Source of the DNA: Rhaphigaster nebulosa
Taxonomy: Eukaryota; Arthropoda; Insecta; Hemiptera; Pentatomidae
Direction: 5' to 3'
DNA length: 64,000 bases
Assembly: GCA_948150685.1 (NCBI GenBank)
Contig: OX411312.1
Location: forward strand, 10,752,212 to 10,816,211
The notes beneath the pieces are model-generated. The model searched no databases. It was not told where the DNA came from and worked only from the letters and a program-made list of their open reading frames with translations. Below are positions 54,505 through 56,494 of the stretch, piece after piece. Every line of letters starts with the position of its first letter. Position 1 is the first letter of the stretch. Position numbers and translations under genes: made by a program.

Positions 54505-54556
54505 AATAAATTTACTAGCTAGTCTGTTTAACAAAAGAAAGAAAAAATATTACCAT
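2482..54556 (-). CDS. ABCC5: ABCC5/MRP5-like ABC transporter (partial, 3' end outside window)
   Basis: Multi-exon ATP-binding cassette subfamily C exporter of organic anions and conjugates, expected in the plasma or an internal membrane. I joined 26 constitutive coding segments plus one of three alternative exons; together they encode about 1,196 residues. Order: N-terminal tail with a VPGHGFSRY...LKNLMPIRKK motif typical of the MRP5 group (residues 1-70), transmembrane domain 1 (about 120-445), NBD1 (about 500-740) with Walker A GPVGSGKSS, Q-loop VSQQPW, LSGGQ, Walker B IYLLDDP and an H-loop His, linker, transmembrane domain 2 (about 790-1140) and the first strands of NBD2 up to EEKIG. As usual for ABCC NBD1, Asp follows the Walker B Asp. 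The full family length is about 1,430 residues, so the NBD2 catalytic motifs are beyond position 1. Introns span 80 bp to over 6 kb and carry many transposons. ABCC11/12 are the nearest alternative assignments. Confidence 0.95.
3139..4050. mobile_element. Non-autonomous hAT-like element
   Basis: Starts with a hAT-style terminal motif (cagggatttccagactgtgg, then tacgcgtac) and contains the interspersed repeat also found at 315-675. The far end carries gtggtacgc-type words but I could not find a clean matching inverted terminus or an 8-bp target duplication, so the boundaries are approximate. No transposase is visible. It lies in the intron between the exons at 2482-2644 and 4310-4494. Confidence 0.5.
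4310..4494 (-). CDS. ABCC5: ABCC5-like exon: TMD2 last helices
   Basis: 185 bp, phase 1 in and phase 0 out. Acceptor TTCTCAG at 4495-4496, donor GTATGT at 4309-4304. Encodes about residues 1080-1141: a hydrophobic helix (LIIFGASIFSIVM), then PASLAGLAVAYATTLSGMLQ and the conserved EVKFISVERINTYIG that leads into NBD2. An alternative donor 3 bp upstream (ATTG|GTGTAT) would shift the frame into a stop in the next exon, so the GGT|GTATGT donor is chosen. Confidence 0.93.
4930..5021 (-). CDS. ABCC5: ABCC5-like exon: TMD2
   Basis: 92 bp, phase 2 in and phase 1 out, acceptor ATTTCAG, donor GTAATG. Encodes about residues 1049-1080 including the MANRWIALRVD segment, equivalent to the MRWLAVRLD motif of mammalian ABCC5, where the long intracellular helix returns to the membrane. 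Confidence 0.92.
5114..5242 (-). CDS. ABCC5: ABCC5-like exon: TMD2 intracellular loop
   Basis: 129 bp, phase 2 in and out, acceptor AATTATAG, donor GTAATT. Encodes about residues 1006-1049: RELKRLDNLTRSPVFSN, then VLTTVQGLDTIHAFGKEQGF. This is the highly conserved ABCC coupling-helix region (ELKRLDN, SP.., QGL.TIHA), one of the strongest family signatures in the window. Confidence 0.95.
5426..6704. mobile_element. TIR element of about 1.3 kb carrying a nested SINE
   Basis: The left end ggccactgatgatcactcta (5426-5445) is the inverted match of the right end tagagtgatcgtcagtgg then acgcc (6682-6704). A second internal copy of the terminal word lies near 6599-6620, and a related word occurs at about 1915-1936. 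The body has no recognised open frame and contains a SINE at 5820-6030. Superfamily not recognised. It fills most of the intron between exons 5114-5242 and 6812-6968. Confidence 0.55.
5820..6030 (+). mobile_element. tRNA-derived SINE, copy 1
   Basis: Contains a perfect RNA polymerase III B box, ggttcgaatcc at 5861-5871, followed by a shared body (gggttgaaatttattttgtg, tctggttagaatagg, then cctgtttgtcttaa) and an A-rich 3' tail after attaaatcccaataaa. Two more copies lie at 46440-46690 and 58060-58236. The head is degraded at the A box compared with copy 2. It is a retroposon, not a functional tRNA gene. Confidence 0.8.
6812..6968 (-). CDS. ABCC5: ABCC5-like exon: TMD2 helix pair
   Basis: 157 bp, phase 1 in and phase 2 out, acceptor TTTTCAG, donor GTACTT. 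Encodes about residues 954-1006: ETKLPLTLESLIQG followed by a long hydrophobic stretch (NTFFSVLFICLAFPLFAIVL, then IFIFLIYYF), matching the DVRLPFQAEMFIQN helix pair of ABCC5. Confidence 0.92.
7099..7228 (-). CDS. ABCC5: ABCC5-like exon: TMD2 first intracellular loop
   Basis: 130 bp, phase 0 in and phase 1 out, acceptor TTTTTAG, donor GTGAGT. Encodes about residues 911-954 with LKASAKFHDILMDKLMKT, SFFESTPAGRIQNLFAKDID. The sequence FF..TP.GRI.N.F.KD.D is diagnostic of the second transmembrane domain of ABCC proteins. Confidence 0.95.
7262..7690. mobile_element. hAT-like fragment (family of 49322-50640)
   Basis: Begins with a hAT-type end (aatgtttcacaaagtgtggg) and continues with a body alignable by eye to 49510-49830 (ttcaaggattt, accataaaat, gtcggctt, aaaaattgttgctt, aacaatttcaagtg). 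It stops where a mariner fragment begins at about 7690, so it was probably truncated by or fused to that insertion. Confidence 0.6.
7682..8106 (-). mobile_element. Mariner transposase C-terminal remnant
   Basis: Read on the minus strand, the segment encodes the catalytic C-terminal half of a mariner transposase: a HDNTGGHVAKV-type motif near 8075, a PHSPYSLDIAPADY motif with an in-frame stop right after it, then LFRRMQQDLAGHWFTCF and GIRKLPERWKKVVASDGEYF. These are the second and third acidic catalytic positions of the D,D34D family. The N-terminal half is missing and at least one frameshift is needed, so it is a dead fragment. Confidence 0.85.
8107..8310. repeat. Short foldback element (palindrome family FB1, deleted copy)
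   Basis: A compact inverted repeat: attagggattgataaattat and onward (about 8117-8200) is mirrored by aatttatagaaatggcaaat then aatttatcaatctctaatta (8231-8268). Flanked by the motif ttagattgatccttatatac that also follows the large palindromes at 38092-38834 and 57353-57832. It abuts the mariner fragment, suggesting nested insertion. Confidence 0.7.
8372..8521 (-). CDS. ABCC5: ABCC5-like exon: TMD2 first helix
   Basis: 150 bp, phase 0 both sides, acceptor TTGTTGTAG, donor GTATGT. Encodes about residues 861-910: an extracellular loop with a possible N-glycosylation site (NVT) and PDYGLYRNVYGFTILAILLT, then FMRGYVFTK, equivalent to the IYALSMAVMLILK..RG helix in ABCC5. Confidence 0.92.
9099..9164 (-). 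CDS. ABCC5: ABCC5-like short exon: TMD2 extracellular loop
   Basis: 66 bp (22 codons), phase 0 both sides, acceptor ATATCACAG, donor GTATTG. Encodes PHLSSAMYSVYKKPKKEFNH plus SK in the poorly conserved loop after the first TMD2 helix. Because it is symmetrical and lies in a loop it could be skipped without breaking the frame; only its splice sites and frame support it. Confidence 0.75.
9443..9970. mobile_element. Foldback MITE with long inverted ends
   Basis: The left arm (about 9443-9590: ggtcgcca, tttgtgctaactaactgctt, attagtgctgtcg) is matched in reverse by 9828-9970. Arms are near 145 bp in a 530-bp element. The middle contains a direct internal repeat, cctcaactgaaaa then tctgttgg, at about 9648 and 9768. 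No coding sequence. Located in the intron between exons 9099-9164 and 10654-10850. Confidence 0.75.
10654..10850 (-). CDS. ABCC5: ABCC5-like exon: linker to first TMD2 helix
   Basis: 197 bp, phase 1 in and phase 0 out, acceptor TTTCCAG, donor GTGAGT. Encodes about residues 773-838: a charged linker (DGVLIKDEKKEQGE) then STFLSYISACGGWFLFFSL, a helix, and NIGSSAFSSWWLHEWIKAGS. The last block matches the NVGSTAFSTWWLSYWIKQGS motif of ABCC5 and is a strong family marker. Confidence 0.95.
11570..11790 (-). mobile_element. Helitron helicase remnant
   Basis: On the minus strand this reads LLPHIPMIQTGMPFKFKPLQ, then RLVFAMTINKVQEQSL, a stop, then LNFENPCFLPGQLYVACSRL. The pattern P.R..FAMTINK.QGQ(S/T)L ... 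F.HGQLYVA.SR is the C-terminal helicase domain of Helitron Rep/Hel proteins. An in-frame stop and isolation from any Rep domain show it is a decayed fragment. Confidence 0.8.
11791..12116. other. Intron, no further feature seen
   Basis: AT-rich intron sequence between the Helitron fragment and the small linker exon. I see nothing coding or repetitive in it. Confidence 0.5.
12117..12203 (-). CDS. ABCC5: ABCC5-like small linker exon
   Basis: 87 bp, phase 1 in and out. Encodes EDEVEETKELLNHRKKSTDN and GKKHFKVA, the charged regulatory linker between NBD1 and TMD2. Two acceptors overlap here (TGTACAG and, 2 bp later, TACAGAG). Only the second, ending at 12204, keeps the frame with the upstream exon; the first would give a premature stop. 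Donor GTATGT. Confidence 0.78.
12282..12426 (-). CDS. ABCC5: ABCC5-like exon: end of NBD1
   Basis: 145 bp, phase 0 in and phase 1 out, acceptor TTATGTAG, donor GTAAAT. Encodes about residues 696-744: FLNECDELVIMKEGRIVERG, TPGDLSNRESEFKLIMESFS. This matches the CDEV.FMKEG.I.ERGTHEEL segment closing NBD1. Confidence 0.93.
12540..12700 (-). repeat. Interspersed repeat R150, copy 2 (reverse)
   Basis: Reverse-orientation copy of the family at 2316-2410: agtctctcaaatatcagcga, gaggcatcatcaagacag, and agtctaaaaaaatattaacc. Closest to the copy at 24590-24750, with which it aligns by eye over about 150 bp. Confidence 0.65.
13696..14092. mobile_element. Possible pogo/Tigger-type MITE
   Basis: Starts with a pogo-like end (gcctcgattataacgaacac) and ends near 14090 with an inverted, diverged counterpart (cggattatagatactcgatt). 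No transposase is recognisable. The boundary assignment is tentative. Confidence 0.4.
14375..14530 (+). repeat. Interspersed repeat R150, copy 3
   Basis: Forward copy with ttttttaggctgctgatgtg, agatgtgttatctggtct, and aagcctgaattggcaaaa. It aligns with 26615-26765. Its 3' part has expanded into imperfect tandem units of about 20 bp built on gtttatatactagtt. Confidence 0.65.
14579..14705 (-). CDS. ABCC5: ABCC5-like exon: NBD1 Walker B to H-loop
   Basis: 127 bp, phase 2 in and phase 0 out, acceptor ATATTTAG, donor GTAAGC. Encodes about residues 653-695: DIYLLDDPLSAVDSEVANTI then SKTVVFVSHHAK. IYLLDD is Walker B, SAVD the D-loop, and the first His of VSHH aligns with the H-loop switch residue (VTHQ in mammals). 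Confidence 0.95.
14787..14936 (-). CDS. ABCC5: ABCC5-like exon: NBD1 signature
   Basis: 150 bp, phase 2 in and out, acceptor TATTACAG, donor GTATCA. Encodes about residues 603-653: YYDVVQCCDLGVDIDSLPGG, TEVGEQGVNLSGGQKQRISI, ARALYSD. Contains the ABC signature LSGGQ(K)QR intact. The intron to the next exon is only 81 bp. Confidence 0.96.
14937..18450. other. Large intron, no gene recognised
   Basis: About 3.5 kb between two NBD1 exons. An open frame of 113 codons on the plus strand at 16212-16553 shows no family motif, and the flanking sequence looks like decayed repeat. There is a 22-bp poly(A) tract near 17188 and several AT-rich tracts. Nothing here can be assigned to a known element with confidence. 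Confidence 0.5.
18451..18647 (-). CDS. ABCC5: ABCC5-like exon: NBD1 Walker A and Q-loop
   Basis: 197 bp, phase 0 in and phase 2 out, acceptor TCTGTTAG, donor GTAAGT. Encodes about residues 538-603: GSLIGVCGPVGSGKSSLLAG (Walker A GPVGSGKSS) and GVCAYVSQQPWLVNATLREN, ILFGEKF (Q-loop Gln in VSQQPW). All ATP-binding residues expected in this segment are present. Confidence 0.97.
18648..20030. other. Intron with an unassigned coding-like remnant
   Basis: On the minus strand, 19360-19480 reads SDDDVLNLSLPRIASLDRKS and AAGSSSVTDFVEIFSRNL, open for about 40 codons, with further readable sequence near 19600. It resembles the acidic tail of a domesticated or pogo-type transposase but I cannot name it. 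The rest is AT-rich intron. Confidence 0.3.
20031..20175 (-). CDS. ABCC5: ABCC5-like exon: NBD1 N-terminal linker
   Basis: 145 bp, phase 2 in and phase 0 out, acceptor TTTTCAG, donor GTATGT. Encodes about residues 489-537: a charged, Glu/Asn-rich linker (KAAESEIGNENELDLLNRAE) ending KEILFDINFFAPK, equivalent to TLHSIDLEIQEGK just before Walker A. Confidence 0.9.
20284..20420 (-). CDS. ABCC5: ABCC5-like exon: entry to NBD1
   Basis: 137 bp, phase 0 in and phase 2 out, acceptor TTTGTAG, donor GTTAAT (weaker). Encodes about residues 444-489: SVMLLSEHTTLLSKPVDKSQ and SVCIADGTFAYYNNRDTNAA. It follows the alternative-exon array and supplies the first NBD1 strand (V.I.DGTFAY). Confidence 0.9.
21073..21226 (+). 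mobile_element. Non-LTR retrotransposon RNase H fragment
   Basis: Plus-strand reading NYYTDGSLTAKGSGVGIWRK then TSVFQAEVLAISYCTE. YTDGS with a later FQAE is the RNase H active-site arrangement of Jockey/R1/I-type non-LTR retrotransposons. The remainder of the domain is lost. Confidence 0.8.
21871..22040 (+). mobile_element. Non-LTR retrotransposon 3' ORF end
   Basis: Plus-strand reading QAARRGRPRETWGRLVQKDL, GKTWQEV, a stop, AAKRKEWNALVDVLCSSRSQ. The series RGRP..TW...V..DL ... TW..... A..R..W...V..LCS.RS closes many non-LTR retrotransposon polyproteins. The internal stop shows decay. It may belong to a different insertion from the RNase H fragment upstream. Confidence 0.75.
22144..24589. 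other. Intron downstream of the alternative exons
   Basis: Very AT-rich intron with no gene. Contains three imperfect tandem units of about 40 bp around 23270-23395 (rrggaatgtaataaaa then catttttatat) and a TA-dinucleotide run at 24129-24156. I searched by eye for a further copy of the 111-bp alternative exon here and found none. Confidence 0.5.
24590..24750 (-). repeat. Interspersed repeat R150, copy 4 (reverse)
   Basis: Reverse copy: caagtctctcaaataacagt, ttcaggcatcattaggacac, aatctaaaaaagacaaacca. Aligns with 12540-12700. Confidence 0.65.
24960..25690. repeat. Unclassified repeat with internal duplication
   Basis: A less AT-rich block in which aatttcagctcatttgaccc and ggccgctgga occur twice (about 25150 and 25570), so it contains a duplicated module about 415 bp apart. 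A pure G run lies at 25621-25635. Family unknown; no coding sequence recognised. Confidence 0.5.
26286..26609. mobile_element. MITE with about 35-bp inverted ends
   Basis: The left end (gatgtagagtacaaccgaga then agtgttgactggt) is matched by the inverted right end at 26574-26608 (accagtcaacacttctggtt, ctgctctactgtctc). Length is about 320 bp. The interior is richer in GC than the surrounding intron and has no coding motif. Confidence 0.75.
26615..26765 (+). repeat. Interspersed repeat R150, copy 5
   Basis: Forward copy: ttttttagactcttgatgtg, atcttatgcttatctgtcct, gatgatgcctgaattgac. It lies directly after the MITE and within 70 bp of the third alternative exon. Confidence 0.65.
26832..26942 (-). 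CDS. ABCC5: ABCC5-like alternative exon C (last TMD1 helix)
   Basis: 111 bp, phase 0 both sides, acceptor ATTACAG, donor GTAGAT. Encodes AFPVMTFIFITVRLYVTYFQ and YGISNYIDLKITCSRLK, about residues 407-443. It occupies the same slot as exons 29273-29383 and 30998-31108, sharing about 12 and 9 of 37 residues with them by eye, including the AF start, G22, ID at 27-28 and the R.K end. It is the most divergent of the three and the most distal in transcript order. Confidence 0.85.
27480..27950. mobile_element. hAT-like fragment (inner/3' part)
   Basis: Aligns by eye with 50150-50420 (aaaatgaatcctggcaa, attccataacatacctagtt, agagagcgggaatgatagac), so it belongs to the non-autonomous family whose fuller copy is at 49322-50640. 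The 63-codon open frame at 27532 lies inside this repeat and is not a gene. Confidence 0.6.
29273..29383 (-). CDS. ABCC5: ABCC5-like alternative exon B (last TMD1 helix)
   Basis: 111 bp, phase 0 both sides, acceptor ATTCCAG, donor GTTAGG. Encodes AFTIFTLYFKLLRGALLFTR and DGFRSIIDFNITIQRFK. About 24 of 37 residues equal those of exon A, and the donor context AAG|GTTAGGGTAAT is identical, so A and B are a fairly recent duplicate pair. Corresponds to AFTVVTVFNSMTFALKVTPF of ABCC5. Confidence 0.88.
30998..31108 (-). CDS. ABCC5: ABCC5-like alternative exon A (last TMD1 helix)
   Basis: 111 bp, phase 0 both sides, acceptor TTTTTCAG, donor GTTAGG. Encodes AFSIIGLYFKTLINALHFIR and EGFRSIIDFNLSTQRIK. 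First of the three in transcript order. The intron before it is 4,319 bp; the A-B and B-C introns are 1,614 and 2,330 bp. Using two of the three would insert an extra 37-residue helix, so use of only one per transcript is expected. Confidence 0.88.
31109..32058. other. Intron, weakly repetitive
   Basis: Intron upstream of alternative exon A. The 31320-31700 part is less AT-rich and looks like decayed repeat (no family recognised). Short open frames are not supported by motifs. Confidence 0.4.
32061..33219 (-). mobile_element. Mariner element with both ends, degenerate transposase
   Basis: Ends are inverted repeats: ttaggtgcacagctttgctt at 32061 and, reversed at 33219, TTAGGCATAAAACTTTGCTT, each flanked by the expected TA target duplication (32059-32060, 33220-33221). 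Length is 1,159 bp. On the minus strand it carries broken mariner transposase blocks: a KILGIVRTYLHVDGKTEYSR-like block near 32700, a GKALHLVGPA-like block, and a C-terminal MAHSLGDQYFRS block near 32300. Stops and frameshifts abound, so it is non-autonomous today. Confidence 0.88.
33216..33463. repeat. Tandem duplication, two 124-bp units
   Basis: Units 33216-33339 and 33340-33463 are nearly identical, with only a few substitutions visible. Both start ctaataataggaccggttag, so the first unit overlaps the last bases of the mariner and its TA duplication. The duplication is therefore recent and its edge coincides with the transposon edge. Confidence 0.9.
34739..34805. repeat. (TA)n microsatellite
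   Basis: Uninterrupted TA run of about 66 bp followed by a T tract, inside the intron between exons 31108 and 35428. Confidence 0.97.
35428..35576 (-). CDS. ABCC5: ABCC5-like exon: TMD1 helix before the alternative slot
   Basis: 149 bp, phase 1 in and phase 0 out, acceptor TTTTTTAG, donor GTATTA. Encodes about residues 357-406: IRKKELSLLHNVSYCNSSAS, STNAPVVAAILTFFIHIAVT, GTLTASQ. Its last residues (LTASQ) correspond to LTAAQ of ABCC5, directly before the AF that begins all three alternative exons. Confidence 0.93.
35830..36395 (+). mobile_element. Non-LTR retrotransposon 3' ORF fragment
   Basis: Plus-strand reading with ILKEERKIMTKILGPRH, then RKRRLKFYGHVKRLPDTRLT HQIF-type sequence, a stop, and WTEERKMIFSEQMKASWI. 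R..RL.FYGH..R....RLT..IF is the typical region after the reverse transcriptase in RTE/CR1-like elements. It is preceded by EAVYAGKTLTLHKKGEL. Stops and a frame change show decay. Confidence 0.75.
37290..37420. repeat. Imperfect short tandem repeat
   Basis: Degenerate units around ctgtcatggc and gaaactgtc over about 130 bp, at the 5' edge of the next exon's downstream intron. Open frames on both strands here are produced by the repeat. Confidence 0.5.
37533..37680 (-). CDS. ABCC5: ABCC5-like exon: TMD1 intracellular loop
   Basis: 148 bp, phase 0 in and phase 1 out, acceptor TTGTTTTAG, donor GTGCTT (weaker). Encodes about residues 308-357: FLSRLSGFFKRKVFSLTDKR, LTVLSEILNSIKFIKLYSWA. TD.R...L.E.L..IKFIK.Y.W is the conserved TMD1 coupling-helix region of ABCC proteins. 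Confidence 0.95.
38016..39090. mobile_element. TIR element containing a giant palindrome
   Basis: Ends gggtggtcataaagg (38016) and, inverted, catgaccatgaccaccc (39074-39090) share GGGTGGTCAT termini. It is inserted in an R150 repeat. Inside lies the palindrome 38092-38834. No transposase visible. I could not define a clean target duplication. Confidence 0.65.
38092..38834. repeat. Palindrome (foldback family FB1), arms of about 370 bp
   Basis: Left arm from gggaaaagg (38092) through taacaaatccaggctgac, gaagtcttaaattattctaa, aattgataaattatttgcca to caccaaggtttaagtagatt is mirrored to 38834. A 21-bp spacer separates the arms at about 38466-38486. The left arm has a roughly 23-bp insertion relative to the right. 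Two sister copies lie at 8107-8310 and 57353-57832. Both arms can pair as one long RNA hairpin in the pre-mRNA. Confidence 0.88.
39718..40369 (-). mobile_element. Tigger/pogo element, internally deleted
   Basis: Inverted ends cagtagagctttgattatct and, at the right, ttcggataaacgaaactcta are typical Tigger termini flanked by TA. The minus strand encodes a pogo transposase tail: NEWLLVDSNDPGYQILIDDK near 40105-40160 and further remnants towards 39900. The DDE catalytic core is missing. Confidence 0.8.
40451..40624 (-). CDS. ABCC5: ABCC5-like exon: TMD1 central helices
   Basis: 174 bp, phase 0 both sides, acceptor TTTTTTAG, donor GTGAGT. Encodes about residues 250-307: LINMFSNDGQRIYDLVIFGP, MIASGPISIILGIGYVYWLL, GPWPVLGLCSMFIFYPTQ. 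..N..SNDGQR..(E/D) and ..GP....G.....FYP match ABCC5 closely. Confidence 0.96.
41150..41188. repeat. Poly(A) tract, 39 bp
   Basis: Nearly uninterrupted A run. It could be the tail of a retroposed sequence on the plus strand or a simple slippage repeat. The preceding 200 bp are purine-rich without recognisable gene content. Confidence 0.9.
41335..41400. repeat. FB1 terminal fragment (reverse)
   Basis: gttgacatccacatgatggt then agaaggatcaatct and ggattgataaattg is the reverse complement of the flanking motif that follows the three FB1 palindromes, so a solo end of that family lies here. Confidence 0.6.
42081..42171 (-). CDS. ABCC5: ABCC5-like exon: TMD1
   Basis: 91 bp, phase 2 in and phase 0 out, acceptor TGCTTTCAG, donor GTAATT. 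Encodes about residues 219-249: TAIRLRAGCLGMLFRKIMRV then HHFGDKSVGE, matching TGVRLRGAILTMAFKKILKL..I.EKSLGE of ABCC5. Confidence 0.93.
42638..43420 (+). mobile_element. Internally deleted mariner
   Basis: Starts with an irritans-type mariner end (taggttgttacaaaagtcc at 42639). The open frame from 42819 reads the N-terminal helix-turn-helix: KGLSAKAAAQEICAIEGESI, then PRSGCPSIVDDDILLECVSQ. After about 43070 it jumps to the C-terminal half (ALVNRNQAISQHDNAPAHRS-like) with many stops. The first catalytic domain is deleted. The right end is not clearly recognisable. Confidence 0.8.
43522..43664 (-). CDS. ABCC5: ABCC5-like exon: TMD1 first and second helices
   Basis: 143 bp, phase 0 in and phase 2 out, acceptor ACATTTTCAG, donor GTAGGA. 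Encodes about residues 172-219: AFFMRYLLEYTESEEQSFSV, then WALLFTLTELVRNILYAIAW, TTNYR. (P/A)F....LLEYT and LTE.VR....A..W..NYR are conserved with ABCC5. Confidence 0.94.
43775..43905. mobile_element. Possible solo Tigger-like end
   Basis: cagtgggttctcacttatac then gatattcagttatgcgaaac resembles a pogo/Tigger terminus; the other end is not found. Low confidence. Confidence 0.3.
44336..44483 (-). CDS. ABCC5: ABCC5-like exon: TMD1 elbow helix and first helix
   Basis: 148 bp, phase 2 in and phase 0 out, acceptor AATTTTAG, donor GTAAGT. Encodes about residues 122-171: RLETLWQDELTRKGPQSASL, TWRFMRTRAIVSSILIMLCV, ILGFISV. Matches RLERLWQEELNEVGPDAASL..V.W.F.RTR.ILS of ABCC5 nearly residue for residue. 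Confidence 0.96.
45235..47640. repeat. Large inverted repeat, arms of about 480 bp, spacer 1.4 kb
   Basis: The left arm 45235-45720 and right arm 47160-47640 are reverse complements with modest divergence: for example attgatcaggatcagattca on the left against tgaatctgttcctgatcaat on the right, and ggatcagctcc against agctgatcc at the inner ends. The right arm has a run of about 13 C. The spacer carries the SINE at 46440-46690. Either a foldback element or two opposed copies of one repeat. Confidence 0.75.
46440..46690 (+). mobile_element. tRNA-derived SINE, copy 2 (best preserved)
   Basis: Head aagtcgaggctgtggtgacg, gagagtgttaaggcgtcat resembles a Ser/Leu-type tRNA 5' half (A box), and ggtttgaatcc at 46516-46526 is the B box. 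The tRNA-unrelated body (ggttgaaatttattttgtgg, ctctggttagaatagg) and tail (aaggacactaaacaccaaat, then poly(A)) are shared with the copies at 5820 and 58060. Confidence 0.85.
48287..48445 (-). CDS. ABCC5: ABCC5-like exon: N-terminal region before TMD1
   Basis: 159 bp, phase 2 in and out, acceptor TTTTTTTTTTAG, donor GTATGT. Encodes about residues 69-122: NSTHLGVDEAGLWQYITYNW, LTKYMRQSYKKGLTVDDIPN, PCPQDSCAYNTQR. Equivalent to DNAGLFSCMTFSWLSSLARV..KKGELSMEDV in ABCC5. Confidence 0.94.
49322..50640. mobile_element. Non-autonomous hAT-like element, fullest copy
   Basis: Begins with the classic hAT end cagtggttcccaaccagtgg (49322). The body matches 7262-7690 in its first part and 27480-27950 in its later part, so three copies outline one family of about 1.3 kb. 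TA runs (50002-50052 and 50110-50149) have expanded in the middle. The far inverted end is not clearly identifiable. Confidence 0.65.
50002..50149. repeat. (TA)n microsatellites, two runs
   Basis: TA runs at 50002-50052 and 50110-50149 separated by an AT-only spacer, inside the hAT-like element. Confidence 0.95.
51016..51150 (-). CDS. ABCC5: ABCC5-like exon: N-terminal tail
   Basis: 135 bp, phase 2 in and out, acceptor AAATTTTAG, donor GTGAGT. Encodes about residues 24-69: LKEEDEFSYFKTNYNDRSYH, YVPGHGFSRYNTALKNLMPI, RKKN. The closing ...Y..AL..(L/M).PIR block corresponds to YHHGLSALKPIR of ABCC5 and sets this protein apart from MRP1-type ABCC transporters with an extra N-terminal membrane domain. 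Confidence 0.92.
51223..51290 (-). CDS. ABCC5: ABCC5-like exon: first full coding exon
   Basis: 68 bp, acceptor TTCCAATTTAG, donor GTTTGT. Encodes DSDYLIFFKMAEDRVLEGLD, PEG (about residues 2-24). The internal ATG at 51263-51261 could itself start translation. But the exon stays open to its 5' splice site and joins in frame to the ATG that ends the putative exon at 54554, so initiation there is preferred. Confidence 0.85.
51291..52539. other. 5' intron, nothing assigned
   Basis: AT-rich intron between the first full coding exon and the retroelement fragment. Short open frames on the plus strand at 52262-52566 have no family motif. Confidence 0.45.
52540..53280 (+). mobile_element. R1-like non-LTR reverse transcriptase fragment
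   Basis: Plus-strand reading CLQGSVLDPALLKLVFDELL, then ATAYVDDLAAVM with the catalytic YVDD at 52724-52735, and downstream, after frameshifts, VTYLGQI-like, PHLEYLAGRVAQVLTSLNSV and GGRIQGPRSTYNEAL-like segments and RWKGSTG. This order (QGSVLGP, Y.DD, YLG, Y.AGRV) is that of R1-clade non-LTR retrotransposons. The block is unusually GC-rich for the window and is broken. Confidence 0.85.
54413..54502. repeat. (TA)n microsatellite, about 90 bp
   Basis: Longest TA run of the window, 52 bp downstream (in transcript sense) of the proposed first exon's donor site. Confidence 0.97.
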
Positions 54557-54660
54557 TGTTGCTGAGGAGGCTTCACTAAAGGAAGAGAACAACACACGAA
54601 AGTTCCGATACTAACGAGTATAAAAAATTGCATATACATACATAAATGCAAGAATTTGTT
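54554..54660 (-). CDS. ABCC5: ABCC5-like putative first exon (5' UTR plus initiator ATG)
   Basis: On the minus strand an ATG in a favourable context (CAGCAACAATGG) sits exactly at a consensus donor, ATG|GTAATA (54556-54552). Joined to the acceptor at 51290 it gives M-DSDYL in frame with the rest of the protein. An in-frame TAG lies about 60 bp upstream, so no longer frame is possible. Only the last three bases would be coding; the upstream limit of the exon and the transcription start are not defined. If wrong, translation starts at 51263. Confidence 0.55.
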
Positions 54661-56494
54661 CAATGGATAACTTCAAATTAATCCTATTAGAGAAGGAGCT
54701 TGAAAAAACTAAAGAAACGTGCAGTACCAACCAACCAGGAATTTATAGAAGCAATTACGTAACGAATATATCAAGTAAAAACAAAGTTTTGTGACGTTCC
54801 TAGAATTGCACTTCAATTTGCGTGTTATAATATTCAAAATTATATGAACATATTTAATTAAAATATATTTGTACAAAATTAATTGCGTATGTAACTTAAT
54901 TAAATGGAGAAATAAACGAAACTTGCCTGCAATATCGATTCTTGCTGTTATAATCTTATTCTGAATTTTAGATTTAAATTATTCCTTTCTGTTCAAGTTA
55001 ACTACCTTTTCTAATTACCAATAGCTATATTATAATATATATTATCAGTGGGACTACCAAGACACTGTAAGATGGGGGGCATTCCATATTACAAGATTTA
55101 TTCTCTGAGCAACTTTGGGTAGTCAACAGAAATAAACAACATACTATCATATTTATAGTTAAAATCATTATTTTATTTAATATTTAAAAATTAACAAACA
55201 TTAAAAAAAAAAGCTAAACATTTATTCACAAAAGTAAGGAGGCACTGTGGATCCTGGAGCCCAGTATGCCCATTGGGAAAAGATGGGACTATTATACATT
55301 TAACCTACAGTTTTAATAGTTACATTCTGTGCTGGGTTTTATTCCAGAAATACATACTTTCATAAGCATGTACAAAGGGAGTCCTCTTATTAATAAGTCT
55401 TATTGTAGCCCAAGAGTATTAAATTATTAGTTTAATTTTACATAAAAAATATTTAAAATACGAGTTAGACAGCATATTCTTAAACAATTTTTCAAGGGAG
55501 TAAAGAATATCTCTGGACCCGCTCCCTCCACCTGGCTGGGGAGTATTTTAGGTCCCCTAATACTATGGTTCATAAAAGATGGACCCCCTAATAGTAATAT
55601 GATAATCTTATTTAGTTGTCATGATCTGTTGATTCCACATGAATAAAAATTCTTTAAAGGGATTATAACTTATTCATGCTACAAAAAAATATTAAATTTG
55701 TTTAAAATGTTTATTAAAAGGTATAAGTTAATGGTTATTATATTTTATGTACACTTTTGGTATTTACTATTTTAATTTTAGATTTACACTAGTAATCACC
55801 CTTTCTGGAATAAGCATAATAAACTTTTAATAAATGTCCACATTTCCGAATCATAAATCTATATACATAGAACATGCTCTTCACTGCATTCTAATATCTA
55901 GTTGTATCACATAAAATGTCAGTGAAGAGGTTAATTTATTAAAAGAGTGAATGCAATATAAATTTATTAATTAGTGAATTATTTATAAATTTAAAAAATT
56001 GGGAACTTTAATTTTGAAATATAAGCTTTATATCATATTATTCTCCTACACGATAAATCTGTGCTCAGATGGCAAATGTAATTTTTTCCGACAAAAAGGG
56101 TTTTTCACATTCCAGTCTCATTCATTAATTTTAGTCTATGAGAAAACAACGGTGGTGAATTGCAATAGATCCAAAGCCAGAATCGCATTTGCTGACTAAA
56201 TTTTATTTACTATATGCCATTTTGAAGAGAAGAAAAAGTAACTTAAAACATTTTGCCATCTGGCCACATAAATGATTGAATGTTTCAAAGTTGGCTGAGC
56301 GAAATTTCCAAAATTGAAGTTTTTCAGTACCTATTAGATCAATCAGATTGATTATCTTTGTCGAAGGCCTCGAAATGTTTTCTAAAAGTGTTTAAAATTG
56401 GTGTAATATATAATGCATCTTTTGTTCCTTTTTATGAAGAGGAAATAGAAGCACTTGTTGACTGGAGGAATAGTCCAGAAGCCTAAAGAGTGCT
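54661..56494. other. Promoter-side intergenic region
   Basis: Contains the presumed promoter of the ABCC gene (minus strand), but I can point to no specific core element. The 55060-55620 part is less AT-rich and may be decayed repeat. No coding sequence recognised. Confidence 0.4.
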
